33,336 nucleotides of DNA from a virus. The translations under genes and the position numbers were made by a program. Location of the stretch: IMG/VR virus record IMGVR_UViG_3300044977_000089, positions 1-33,336 of that record. One strand, 5' to 3'. The first letter of the stretch is position 1. Every line of letters starts with the position of its first letter. This document shows, piece after piece, positions 21,751 through 28,187 of this stretch. The notes beneath the pieces were generated by a model. It was not told the origin of the DNA and searched no databases. It saw only the letters and a list, made by a program, of their open reading frames with translations.

Positions 21751-22097
21751 GGCCGCAGCGCCATTCGGGCGACGCGCTGTAGATCACGCGCGAATTCGCG
21801 CCAGCTACCGTCGCTCGCCAGGGTGCTTTCCGGCGAGCCCGCTGGGCGTCCCGCCTCGACCGTCTCGAGCGCCACACGGTAGCGTTCCGCGGCGCTTTCC
21901 GGTCCCGGGATCTTGACCCAGCCGCGCTTCGCCATCTCGCCCTCGGTCATGTGGCCGATCGGCGTCGCCCACGTACCGGCGCCCAGGTGACTGTCGAGGC
22001 GGCACATCTGAACTTGGTTCTGGCTGTCGGCCCACACCGCCCAGCGCTCGCCGGGGCGATAGGTCGTGAGCGTGACCAAGGCATCGCGGAGCGACAT
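21747..22097 (-). CDS. Hypothetical protein
   Basis: A 116-residue soluble protein, MSLRDALVTLTTYRPGERWA start at a TAATG overlap. It has an N-terminal strand-rich half (AVWADSQNQVQMCRLDSHLG) and helical C-terminus (WREFARDLQRVARMALRP). No domain recognised; it does not look like a HigB toxin. Confidence 0.57.
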   Translation of the reverse strand: MSLRDALVTLTTYRPGERWAVWADSQNQVQMCRLDSHLGAGTWATPIGHMTEGEMAKRGWVKIPGPESAAERYRVALETVEAGRPAGSPESTLASDGSWREFARDLQRVARMALRP

Positions 22098-22252
22098 TAC
22101 AAGCCCAGGACGGCGGAGATGATCCCGAGCACGGCGCCCACAATAGCCGGCATGTAGAAGATCGGGCTCGTGACGAAGTCGAACGGATGGACGCCGTAGT
22201 TGCAGATCGGATGCGGACCGTGCTCGCGTCCGCAGCGCTGGCACGGCATCAT
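22097..22252 (-). CDS. Very small zinc-knuckle membrane protein
   Basis: A 51-residue protein: MMPCQRCGREHGPHPICNYG then a hydrophobic segment (IFYMPAIVGAVLGIISAVLG). Cys4, Cys7 and Cys17 with His11 and His14 could form a metal site on the cytoplasmic side of a single C-terminal membrane helix. ATGA and TAATG overlaps at its ends support it as real. Confidence 0.57.
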   Translation of the reverse strand: MMPCQRCGREHGPHPICNYGVHPFDFVTSPIFYMPAIVGAVLGIISAVLGL

Positions 22253-22533
22253 TGAGGAATCGTCTTAGCCAGTGCCTCGGCGACCGCCGCTGCCTTCTTG
22301 CCCAGGTCCTGCGCCGCCTCCCAGGGGTCGCGCCCTTTGCCCGTGTACTCGGCGCCGTCGGCCTTCAGGATGATCTGCACGCCATCGTCTGGGTTGGCCC
22401 AGATCGAGATCTCGCGCCGCTCGAAGAACTTGCGCGCCAGTGGCGCGAGCGTCTCCAGCAGATCCTCGACCTCCTGCCAGGTCCGGTTGGCGTTCCGGCC
22501 CGGCTTCGGGCCGCCCATGATGAGCTTGAGCAT
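22249..22533 (-). CDS. Hypothetical protein
   Basis: A 94-residue protein. The ATG at 22533 is preceded by AAGGAGGTGGAC, an ideal ribosome site. It has a helical, Leu-rich N-terminus (TWQEVEDLLETLAPLARKFF), then strands (EISIWANPDDGVQIILKADG) and a final helix (GKKAAAVAEALAKTIPQ). Function unknown. Confidence 0.6.
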   Translation of the reverse strand: MLKLIMGGPKPGRNANRTWQEVEDLLETLAPLARKFFERREISIWANPDDGVQIILKADGAEYTGKGRDPWEAAQDLGKKAAAVAEALAKTIPQ

Positions 22534-22544
22534 GTCCACCTCCT

Positions 22545-22736
22545 TCAGGTTCTCTGCGGCAGCATCGGGACCGAGCCAGAGCACGACGGCGGGAGTGCGC
22601 TGACCAGCAGCCGAGCCTCCGCGGCCAGATCACGGAACCCCAGCCGCATCGTCGGCGACATCTGCTTGAGGTCGATCTCGATCGGGGTCTCGCCGACGAA
22701 GATCACGAAGCGAATCGGTAGCGGCGTCTCAGACAT
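22545..22736 (-). CDS. Small hypothetical protein
   Basis: A 63-residue protein starting MSETPLPIRFVIFVGETPIE, with beta-strand pattern followed by a helix (TMRLGFRDLAAEARLLVSAL). Its start overlaps the upstream ORF end by 8 bases. No function recognised. Confidence 0.5.
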   Translation of the reverse strand: MSETPLPIRFVIFVGETPIEIDLKQMSPTMRLGFRDLAAEARLLVSALPPSCSGSVPMLPQRT

Positions 22737-22872
22737 TGGGCGTCACCCTATCCCTAGGCATGGCGGCGCCTCGCGAGCTGATCCGCACTTGAAGGGCTGG
22801 CGTCCGGTGATGAAGAGCGGCGGGTTGGCCAGTGTCCCGCGTTCGTCCTTTCCGCTCCGCCCAATGTTCCAT
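22729..22872 (-). CDS. Very small basic ORF, uncertain
   Basis: A 47-residue ORF (MEHWAERKGRTRDTGQPAAL...) framed by a TGATG overlap upstream and an 8-base overlap downstream, which is the main reason to list it. Its sequence is basic and low in complexity. A second frame here also reads plausibly (ANPPLFITGRQPFKCGSARE) but lacks an ATG, so the true frame is unsure. Confidence 0.35.
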   Translation of the reverse strand: MEHWAERKGRTRDTGQPAALHHRTPALQVRISSRGAAMPRDRVTPNV

Positions 22873-23138
22873 CAGTCCAGTATCCTCGACCTCAGCTGCT
22901 CCAGCGAGATCTGATGGATCTCGTCGTCGACGTAGCGCCGCTCCAGGCGGTCGAAGATGCCCCAGGCCGGCCGGCGCGGGTCGAACCGCAGCGGCACGTA
23001 GCGCCAGCGCGCGTCCGAGAAGCGGCACCGCGGGCGGAGCGCCCACGAACCCTTGAAGAGGTCGTGGAAGCACTCCTCGTGCTCGTGGTCGAAGACCTCG
23101 GAGACCTTGGCGGCGGTCAGGGCCGCGGGCTCGGTCAT
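22872..23138 (-). CDS. Hypothetical protein
   Basis: An 88-residue protein starting MTEPAALTAAKVSEVFDHEH at an ATGA overlap. It has an acidic His/Cys stretch (FDHEHEECFHDLF) and then basic, aromatic strands (RWRYVPLRFDPRRPAWGIFD) and an acidic helical end. No family recognised. Confidence 0.57.
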   Translation of the reverse strand: MTEPAALTAAKVSEVFDHEHEECFHDLFKGSWALRPRCRFSDARWRYVPLRFDPRRPAWGIFDRLERRYVDDEIHQISLEQLRSRILD

Positions 23139-23305
23139 GTGTCCAGGTCGCCGACACAGGCGGCGAGGACATGTTCTGCCCTCGCCAGCCGATCCATAGC
23201 GCCTGGCTTGCTCGGCTCGGCCACCGCCAGTCGCCGCGCATCGCGCCACTCGCGCGCGGCCCTGACCAAAAGACCGATTTCTGTCGGAACGCGACCGAGA
23301 CTCAT
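23135..23305 (-). CDS. Very small helical protein
   Basis: A 56-residue helical protein, MSLGRVPTEIGLLVRAAREW start at a TGATG overlap, ending at an ATGA overlap. It is Arg/Ala-rich with a single Cys near the end (VLAACVGDLDT). Overlaps at both ends support it as a real gene. Confidence 0.5.
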   Translation of the reverse strand: MSLGRVPTEIGLLVRAAREWRDARRLAVAEPSKPGAMDRLARAEHVLAACVGDLDT

Positions 23306-23601
23306 CAGCGCGGTCTCTTCGTGAGTTCGGCCGCGGCGCGGTTCTGCCGCTCCAGCGCACGCTTGGCCTCATCCGCTTCGGCCTGGCGCTTCGCCAGCAC
23401 CTCGCCCTTGCGCTGGTAGCGCTCCATCAGGGCCTGGGTCAGGGTCGCCTGCGCCTCGGTCAGACGCTTCACGTCATCGTCGGTCATGGCGGGGCCGTCC
23501 GGGTGGCCGTGATAGCCGAACACCGTCACGGCCTCGTTGTAGAGGTTCTCGGTGTGCCGCTGCACCAGACCCCGGACCTCGTTCACGCTCGGGACACTCA
23601 T
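23305..23601 (-). CDS. Helical hypothetical protein, coiled-coil end
   Basis: A 98-residue protein starting MSVPSVNEVRGLVQRHTENL at an ATGA overlap. The C-terminal half is a long charged helix (RYQRKGEVLAKRQAEADEAK, then RALERQNRAAAEL) with coiled-coil character. Function unknown. Confidence 0.57.
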   Translation of the reverse strand: MSVPSVNEVRGLVQRHTENLYNEAVTVFGYHGHPDGPAMTDDDVKRLTEAQATLTQALMERYQRKGEVLAKRQAEADEAKRALERQNRAAAELTKRPR

Positions 23602-23885
23602 GGCAAGCTCCTCCTGATGAACTCTTGGATAGCTTCGTCCTGATCGAAGGTGGCGATCGCGAAGCCGACGGCGCTCGGCGACGGGCCAAACTCCATGTAG
23701 TCCTCGGTCGCGCGCTTGATGACTTGGACCATGGCGGCGACCTCCGTGGCCTTGCCGAAGCGGCGCTCGCGGTGAGGGTGATGGCGGCGCCACTCCCGCA
23801 CGACGCGGATCAGCCGGCGGCCGATGATGTCGCAGTCCTCCAGCGTCGGCGAGAGGCGGGGCATGGCGGAAGCGACGCGTGGCAT
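23598..23885 (-). CDS. Hypothetical protein
   Basis: A 95-residue protein. ATGs at 23885 and 23864 are both possible; AGAGG lies before the first. It has a basic helix (GRRLIRVVREWRRHHPHRER) and a helical middle (ATEVAAMVQVIKRATEDYME) and ends in an acidic helix. Function unknown. A 67-base gap upstream shows no convincing promoter. Confidence 0.55.
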   Translation of the reverse strand: MPRVASAMPRLSPTLEDCDIIGRRLIRVVREWRRHHPHRERRFGKATEVAAMVQVIKRATEDYMEFGPSPSAVGFAIATFDQDEAIQEFIRRSLP

Positions 23886-23952
23886 GGGTGGGGTACCTCT
23901 CGGGCGGTCTTGACTTCTACTCCTCAACCGCCGCGCGCCGCAACCGCGATCT

Positions 23953-24279
23953 TCAGGGCCGGTGCACGACCATTTCGCTCTTGCTGCAGTCGAGCACGTA
24001 GCGCGTGGCCTCGCCGTTGGCGTCGAGCCACATCTCGCCGCCGCAGGCCATGACGTGATCCTCGACCGCACGTAGCTCCAGGTAACCGAGGGCGGCCAGG
24101 ATCGCGACGACGGCGCTCCCGACGGCAATCCAGAGCCGTGCCTCTCTCGCCGGGCGCGGCTCTTCATGCCAGGGCGGCTGCGCCATCTTCGCCTTCAGCC
24201 ACTCGCGTGTCGCCTCGCGGGAAGCGTCCCTGGCGCTCGTCGGCCGGGGCGGGATGTCGAGACCGTCGTTCTCATCCAT
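23953..24279 (-). CDS. Single-pass membrane protein
   Basis: A 108-residue protein starting MDENDGLDIPPRPTSARDAS after GGGAGAGTGACG. A charged N-terminal part (1-48) is followed by one membrane helix (LWIAVGSAVVAILAALGYLE) and a C-terminal part with two Cys (VMACGGEMWLD; VLDCSKSEMV) that may form a disulfide outside the cytoplasm. Function unknown. Confidence 0.6.
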   Translation of the reverse strand: MDENDGLDIPPRPTSARDASREATREWLKAKMAQPPWHEEPRPAREARLWIAVGSAVVAILAALGYLELRAVEDHVMACGGEMWLDANGEATRYVLDCSKSEMVVHRP

Positions 24280-24281
24280 CG

Positions 24282-24689
24282 TCACTCTCCCAGCCGCTTG
24301 ACCATCGTCATGTGCCGGTGGCCGCGGGGATAGTCCGCGATCTCGCACGTGACCTCGAACCCCAGCTTACGGTAGAACCCCGGCGCCTGGAAGCTGTGCG
24401 TCTCGAGCATGATCTGGTGGCAGCCGCGGCGGCGCGCCTCGGACTCGACCGCACGCATGATCTTCCGGCCGAGGCCGAGCCGGCGCAGCACCTCGGGGAC
24501 GAACACGTAGCGGAGGTAGCAGGTCCCGCCCCAGGTCCAGCCGTAGGCGCCGCCCATGAACTCGCCATGCAGCCGCTCGAAGACCCCGAGCTCCTCGCCG
24601 CCACCCGTGGCCTCGCGGTTGAACTCCAGCAGCCCCTCGTGCAGGAACCGGACATCGGCGACGAGCGGCGTCGACTCGACGGTCAGCAT
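24282..24689 (-). CDS. GNAT-family N-acetyltransferase
   Basis: A 135-residue protein with the GNAT core. LRYVFVPEVLRRLGLGRKIM holds motif A (V.P..R..GlG..L), the acetyl-CoA pyrophosphate loop; RRRGCHQIMLETHSFQAPGF is motif B with the Tyr of FYRKLGFE. The start at 24689 overlaps the zinc-knuckle gene stop (TGATG). GNAT enzymes transfer an acetyl group from acetyl-CoA to amines or protein N-termini; the target here is unknown. Phage copies may modify host proteins. Confidence 0.85.
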   Translation of the reverse strand: MLTVESTPLVADVRFLHEGLLEFNREATGGGEELGVFERLHGEFMGGAYGWTWGGTCYLRYVFVPEVLRRLGLGRKIMRAVESEARRRGCHQIMLETHSFQAPGFYRKLGFEVTCEIADYPRGHRHMTMVKRLGE

Positions 24690-24997
24690 CACGCGGGGTC
24701 CTTGGCCTTCTTCCGGCTCTTCCTCATGGCTTTGGCGAGGTAGGCGCGGCGGTTGTCGCAGTAGGCGCACTCCCCTGGAGGGGCGGTAAGCTTAACGCGG
24801 TCTCTAGGCGGCTGAGGCGCCGCTCGATCCTGTTCATGCGCCGCGTCGAGAGCAAGCTGATCAGCGACAGCAGTACGAGCGACACTGTGATTGCCATTAG
24901 CCTTTCTCCGTGGTTTGGCGCTTGCCTTCTTGGGCAGGTGGCAGTTGCCGGCCCAGTGGCCTTCGCCGCCGCAGTTGGTGCACCGGACCAATGGCAT
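24689..24997 (-). CDS. CCHC zinc-knuckle protein
   Basis: A 102-residue basic protein. It opens MPLVRCTNCGGEGHWAGNCH, a textbook zinc knuckle C-x2-C-x4-H-x4-C, the single-stranded nucleic-acid-binding module of retroviral nucleocapsids. A second Cys pair (CAYCDNRRAY) lies near residue 80, and the tail is Lys/Arg-rich (KAMRKSRKKAKD). RNA or DNA binding is inferred from the motif and charge. Coupled to the GNAT gene. Confidence 0.72.
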   Translation of the reverse strand: MPLVRCTNCGGEGHWAGNCHLPKKASAKPRRKANGNHSVARTAVADQLALDAAHEQDRAAPQPPRDRVKLTAPPGECAYCDNRRAYLAKAMRKSRKKAKDPA

Positions 24998-25002
24998 GCG
25001 CG

Positions 25003-25215
25003 CTATGACGGCCTCTTGACCGCTCGCTGATATTCCGGAACTGGACCGCCCAGGCGATAGATCAGCGAGGGCGACAGGTCATAGGCTTGCGCGATCCGCC
25101 ACGCTGGCCAGCCGCGCATCGAGGCGTCGAGCATCTTCTCGAACTCTGGCTCGCCTGGACGCACGCCGATGCGCGTGACCTCCTGGATGGCCGCCTCTCG
25201 CGTCCTACCGGTCAT
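25003..25215 (-). CDS. Small HTH-like protein
   Basis: A 70-residue protein. I prefer the ATG at 25215 because AAGGGA is well spaced from it; an ATG at 25221 is an alternative. The segment MRGWPAWRIAQAYDLSPSLI followed by YRLGG has HTH character (helix, turn, recognition helix). It overlaps the small terminase stop by 11 bases. Possibly a DNA-binding partner in packaging or regulation. Confidence 0.55.
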   Translation of the reverse strand: MTGRTREAAIQEVTRIGVRPGEPEFEKMLDASMRGWPAWRIAQAYDLSPSLIYRLGGPVPEYQRAVKRPS

Positions 25216-25984
25216 GGCCATTTCCCTTCCCGTTCGGCTTCGCTGGCGCGGCCTCGGGCTCCTGGTCGATGATCGGGCCGCCGGGCGCAGGCGCCGGCAG
25301 GTGCCGCCCGCGCTCCATCTCGCGCAGCCACTCGATCGTCTGCCGCCGCTGCTTCGCCCGCTCCTCCCGGACCTCGGGCGGCGTCGTGTCCTCGACCTCG
25401 ACCTTGTGCTGCAGCGGGAACATCCCGATCTCCCGCCCCATCAGCTCCAGCGCCTGGCGCGGCGGCGACAGCTTGATCCACGTCCTGCGCATCACCTTGC
25501 CGACTGCGTCCGTCGTCTCCTCGACCTTGATCTCCTGGATCGCCGCCATATCGTCCTCGCTGCAGGCACTGAGGTCGACGATGAATTGTCCCTCCTCGTC
25601 GATGCGCCCATAGCGGCTCAGATTGGCGAAGCCGATCTTCCGCAGTTGGTTGAGGATCGACGCACGGTTCACGGCCGAAATGTCGACCACTGCCTGGGCG
25701 ATCGCCGGCTCCACCTTATCGCGGTATTCCTGGATCAACGGCGCGATCTTGGGATGCCGTAGCAGCTTCAGCGCCTCGATCATCACCCAGCGCGTCGCCG
25801 TCTTGACCTTGACGTCGTAGGACTCGCGATAGGCCTTCGAGGCGTTCCGCTCCACGGCCAGGAAGTTCACCGTGAACGCCGTCTGCCGCTCCGTCAGCCC
25901 GCGCTGCCGGCACAGCGTCGCCAGCACCCCGGCGTCAATGTGCCCGTTGCTCAACGTTTCGGCGAGGCCAGATCGATCAACCAT
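25205..25984 (-). CDS. terS: Terminase small subunit (Terminase_2 type)
   Basis: A 259-residue protein, long for the family because of a Pro/Lys-rich tail. The N-terminal part is the Terminase_2 DNA-binding domain: LTERQTAFTVNFLAVERNAS, KAYRESYDVKVKTATRWVMI, ALKLLRHPKIAPLIQEYRDK. Then comes the usual VDISAVNRASILNQLRKIGF and IKLSPPRQALELMGREIGMF. The small subunit recognises the packaging site and hands DNA to TerL. It is first in the long leftward operon, about 10.5 kb from terL. The ATG at 25984 has no Shine-Dalgarno; a good promoter ends 8 bases before it. Confidence 0.85.
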   Translation of the reverse strand: MVDRSGLAETLSNGHIDAGVLATLCRQRGLTERQTAFTVNFLAVERNASKAYRESYDVKVKTATRWVMIEALKLLRHPKIAPLIQEYRDKVEPAIAQAVVDISAVNRASILNQLRKIGFANLSRYGRIDEEGQFIVDLSACSEDDMAAIQEIKVEETTDAVGKVMRRTWIKLSPPRQALELMGREIGMFPLQHKVEVEDTTPPEVREERAKQRRQTIEWLREMERGRHLPAPAPGGPIIDQEPEAAPAKPNGKGNGHDR

Positions 25985-25992
25985 CGAGCGCC

Positions 25993-26021
25993 ACGATACC
26001 CGCGCGCCCAAAACGGCGCAA
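25993..26021 (-). promoter_or_regulatory. Promoter of terS and the long operon, leaderless
   Basis: On the minus strand TTGCGC is followed after 17 bases by TATCGT, and only 8 bases separate this from the terS ATG. Transcription would start at or within a base or two of the ATG. No ribosome site is visible. Confidence 0.55.
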
Positions 26022-26042
26022 CGTGCATGGCAGCCGGTAGGG

Positions 26043-26834
26043 TCAGATCAGGACGCCCTGCCGACTGGACGCGAACAGCCCGAGTTGGCCGATCTGCTCT
26101 TGATGCCAGCGGCGCATGTGGTTCTCGCGGTGGGCGACGGAGCAGGAGAAGCGGCCCTTGCTGGCTTCCCAGCGTGCGGCGCGGTCCCATGCCTGACTGT
26201 CCATGGATGTGATGCGAGGATGGCCCGCGAGCACACCGATGGCGCTGCCCTTGACGCCGAAGAGGTGGAGGCCCACGGACTTCGGGAGATGGCGGTCGAG
26301 CGCGGCAATGACCGCGAGCACGCCGTCGTCGCCCCTGAGTGGACGGCGGCAGACTGAGCCGACGCCGACGAGGGCCGGGAGGTCGCCCATCATCTCGGCG
26401 CACACGAGGTAGTCCTCGGGTAGCCATCCCTGGAGGACGGGCATCGGAGGCTTGACGCCCTGGATCTCGGCCTCGTCGCGGTTGCGCTCGAGCATCATGG
26501 CGGTCTCGAGGACGCGCCGGGCGACCTCGTCGCGGTCACGGGCGATCTGGGGCTCGCAGCAGAAGTCCATCGCGGCCCACCACGTCCATGGGTGCGAAGC
26601 CGCGAGCGCGACATACTCGGCCTGGGTCCAGGGGTAGCCGCGATATCGGAACATGGCGACAAAGCCGGCGCTGTCGAGCGCGACGTCGGCGCCGTGGAAC
26701 AGATCGGCCGACGGGCGCCAGAACTTGCCGTCGCGGCGGAACGCGTTGGCGCTGACCAGGATGGGCGAGCCGAGCGACTTGGCGACGCCGGAGAATCGGT
26801 TAAAGCAGGCCGGGATGCCGAGGCGGACGATCAT
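26043..26834 (-). CDS. dpdA: DpdA-like 7-deazaguanine DNA-modification transglycosylase
   Basis: A 263-residue TIM-barrel protein related to tRNA-guanine transglycosylases in the form used for DNA. Signature parts: ILVSANAF; GADVALDSAGF (48-58, the substrate-pocket Asp region); AMDFCCEPQIARDRDEVARR (88-107); MPVLQGWLPEDYL (131-143); LVGVGSVCRR (155-164); LHLFGVKGSA (189-198); ITSMDSQAWDRAARW (208-222). DpdA enzymes swap guanine in DNA for preQ0 or related bases and protect phage DNA from restriction. No queC, queD, queE or folE lies in the window, so the base would come from the host or from genes elsewhere. A -10 box ends 8 bases before the ATG; no Shine-Dalgarno. Confidence 0.75.
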   Translation of the reverse strand: MIVRLGIPACFNRFSGVAKSLGSPILVSANAFRRDGKFWRPSADLFHGADVALDSAGFVAMFRYRGYPWTQAEYVALAASHPWTWWAAMDFCCEPQIARDRDEVARRVLETAMMLERNRDEAEIQGVKPPMPVLQGWLPEDYLVCAEMMGDLPALVGVGSVCRRPLRGDDGVLAVIAALDRHLPKSVGLHLFGVKGSAIGVLAGHPRITSMDSQAWDRAARWEASKGRFSCSVAHRENHMRRWHQEQIGQLGLFASSRQGVLI

Positions 26835-26842
26835 GGGCGCAC

Positions 26843-26869
26843 GCTATACCACCAACTCCCGGTTGACAA
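26843..26869 (-). promoter_or_regulatory. Promoter of the dpdA-like gene, leaderless, overlapping divergent promoter
   Basis: Minus strand: TTGTCA, a 15-base spacer, then TATAGC, and 8 bases to the ATG. The -35 box overlaps that of the rightward promoter in GTTGACAAC, a short palindrome, so the two promoters share their upstream element. The short spacer lowers confidence. Confidence 0.42.
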
Positions 26870-26892
26870 CATGAAACTCCAGGGTGTAGCGT
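26863..26892 (+). promoter_or_regulatory. Promoter of the plus-strand methyltransferase operon
   Basis: A perfect -35 box TTGACA (26863-26868) is followed after 18 bases by TAGCGT, preceded by GTG. It lies 27 bases before the start at 26920 and gives a short leader with GAGGAG as ribosome site. Confidence 0.55.
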
Positions 26893-26919
26893 CTCGGGAT
26901 CAGCATGAGGAGTACCGAG

Positions 26920-27264
26920 ATGGCGACGAGACCTGACGTTTCCCAGACTGCACAGCCGCGCGTAGGCGATCTCCTGGCATTGCCGCTCACGTATGAGCCC
27001 GGGGGCGAGATGCTGGATGCGCGGGGGAAGAATGTGGACCATGACCGGAGCGAGCGGGAGATCGATGACATCGCCGCCGTGGTGGTGCGGGCGCTGAACG
27101 CGCACGACGCCATGCTGGCGGCGCTCCGGACCATCTTTGTTGCCGTGGCCAATATCTCGGCGTGCGACCCGCGCGAGCCGCTGTCCTACGCGGACAGGCA
27201 GGCGCTTCTTTCGGCCGCACGAGATGGAGCCGCCGCACGAGCGCTCGCGGAGGGCCGGTCATGA
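26920..27264 (+). CDS. Hypothetical protein, first gene of plus operon
   Basis: A 114-residue protein. I choose the ATG at 26920 because GAGGAG is well placed before it; the ATG at 26905 is too near the promoter and lacks a site. It has the segment DDIAAVVVRALNAHDAMLAA followed by LRTI, a helical pattern frequent in small phage proteins, and a C-terminal Ala-rich helix. Function unknown. Its stop overlaps the next start (ATGA). Confidence 0.62.
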   Translation: MATRPDVSQTAQPRVGDLLALPLTYEPGGEMLDARGKNVDHDRSEREIDDIAAVVVRALNAHDAMLAALRTIFVAVANISACDPREPLSYADRQALLSAARDGAAARALAEGRS

Positions 27265-27689
27265 GCTACGCCATCGACGGCAAGTGCCACAACGCGGAGC
27301 CGGGCACGTTCGGGCACGAGTGCGGCAAGCCCGCGACGTGGCGGGGCACGGCGTCGACCGGGTTCGTCTCGGGCTTCTGCGACGAGTGCAAGGAGCGCGG
27401 ATACGAGGCCCGGGATATCGTGGCGTGGACGCGGCTCGCGCAGGGCGGCGCCGACCGGGTCGCGGGCGCGGCCTTGATCGCACTCATGGGCTTGGCCGCG
27501 CTCTCGGCGTGCAGCCCAGCGGACTTGGGCCGGCGCGCCATGGAGATGCCGCACCCGACCATCGACATCGCCTGCGCCGATACGCTGATTGCGTACCCGG
27601 GCGGGTTCTGCGCGCTGAATGTGCCTGCCGAGACGGCTGGGCACATCACGATGTTTCCGACCACGCCAGTATCAAGGGCGGTCAGGTGA
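27261..27689 (+). CDS. Zinc-ribbon protein with hydrophobic lipobox-like segment
   Basis: A 142-residue protein. Residues 1-50 hold Cys/His pairs (KCHNAEPGTFGHECGKPATW; GFCDECKERGYEARD) that fit a zinc ribbon. Residues 71-90 are hydrophobic and end LIALMGLAALSAC, which reads as a lipoprotein signal, followed by a second part with three more Cys. A cytoplasmic zinc ribbon followed by a lipobox is odd. Either the two parts are separate products from an internal start (ATG before GLAALSAC), or the middle is just a membrane helix. Coupled at both ends. Confidence 0.58.
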   Translation: MSYAIDGKCHNAEPGTFGHECGKPATWRGTASTGFVSGFCDECKERGYEARDIVAWTRLAQGGADRVAGAALIALMGLAALSACSPADLGRRAMEMPHPTIDIACADTLIAYPGGFCALNVPAETAGHITMFPTTPVSRAVR

Positions 27690-28117
27690 GACCGCGCCAT
27701 CTGAAGGGTATGGACGAGAGGCGGTCTGCGAGATGGGGTCGCGACCGACAATGGCGGCTCATGGAGCGCGCCAGTGGGCGTCCGCTCTGGTTCTGCGTCT
27801 GGAACAAGCGAGGACTGCCTGAGAAGATCGACGAATGGCGCGACGGCCTGATCTCCGGCATGGAAATCCTCGGGTGGATCAAGCAGCACCGCAGATGGTT
27901 CATCGTCGGCCGCTGGTCCGAGGACCGCTATGCTGTGCCGATCATCCTCACCCCCGAAGGGCGGCGGGCGCTCGCCGAGCGGCGGTGCGACATGGAGCCG
28001 GTCGAGGGCGGTCTCGTGGAACCTGGGTTTCTGGCGAAACCGACCACGCCAGCGAAACGCCGACCGCACCCCCGTTTGGTGAGGTGGCGCGAGATCATGA
28101 GATCACGCAAGCGCTGA
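27686..28117 (+). CDS. Hypothetical basic protein (GTG start)
   Basis: A 143-residue protein starting at GTG in a GTGA overlap. It has aromatic and basic segments (RQWRLMERASGRPLWFCVWN; MEILGWIKQHRRWFIVGRWS) and a later part ILTPEGRRALAERRCDME that looks like the end of a small winged-helix. The end is Arg/Pro-rich. No family recognised. Confidence 0.55.
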   Translation: MRPRHLKGMDERRSARWGRDRQWRLMERASGRPLWFCVWNKRGLPEKIDEWRDGLISGMEILGWIKQHRRWFIVGRWSEDRYAVPIILTPEGRRALAERRCDMEPVEGGLVEPGFLAKPTTPAKRRPHPRLVRWREIMRSRKR

Positions 28118-28129
28118 CGCAGCCTTGAG

Positions 28130-28173
28130 CCCCGCTGTCAGAGCGCGGGGACCAGGGGTGCGCCAAGCACCGA
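28130..28173 (+). promoter_or_regulatory. Leader hairpins before the gene at 28188 (repeat copy 1)
   Basis: CCCCGC pairs with GCGGGG (28130-28135 and 28146-28151). Six bases later comes GGGTGCGCCAAGCACCG (28157-28173), which folds as GGTGC/GCACC around GCCAA. The second element recurs exactly upstream of the next gene. Placement right before the ribosome site suggests RNA-level control or processing. Confidence 0.45.
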
Positions 28174-28187
28174 AAGGGGCCAAGTCG

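Noticed and set aside
21514-22097. A complete HigBA toxin-antitoxin module
   Set aside because: The 116-residue neighbour lacks RelE/HigB features; only the HigA-like part is supported.
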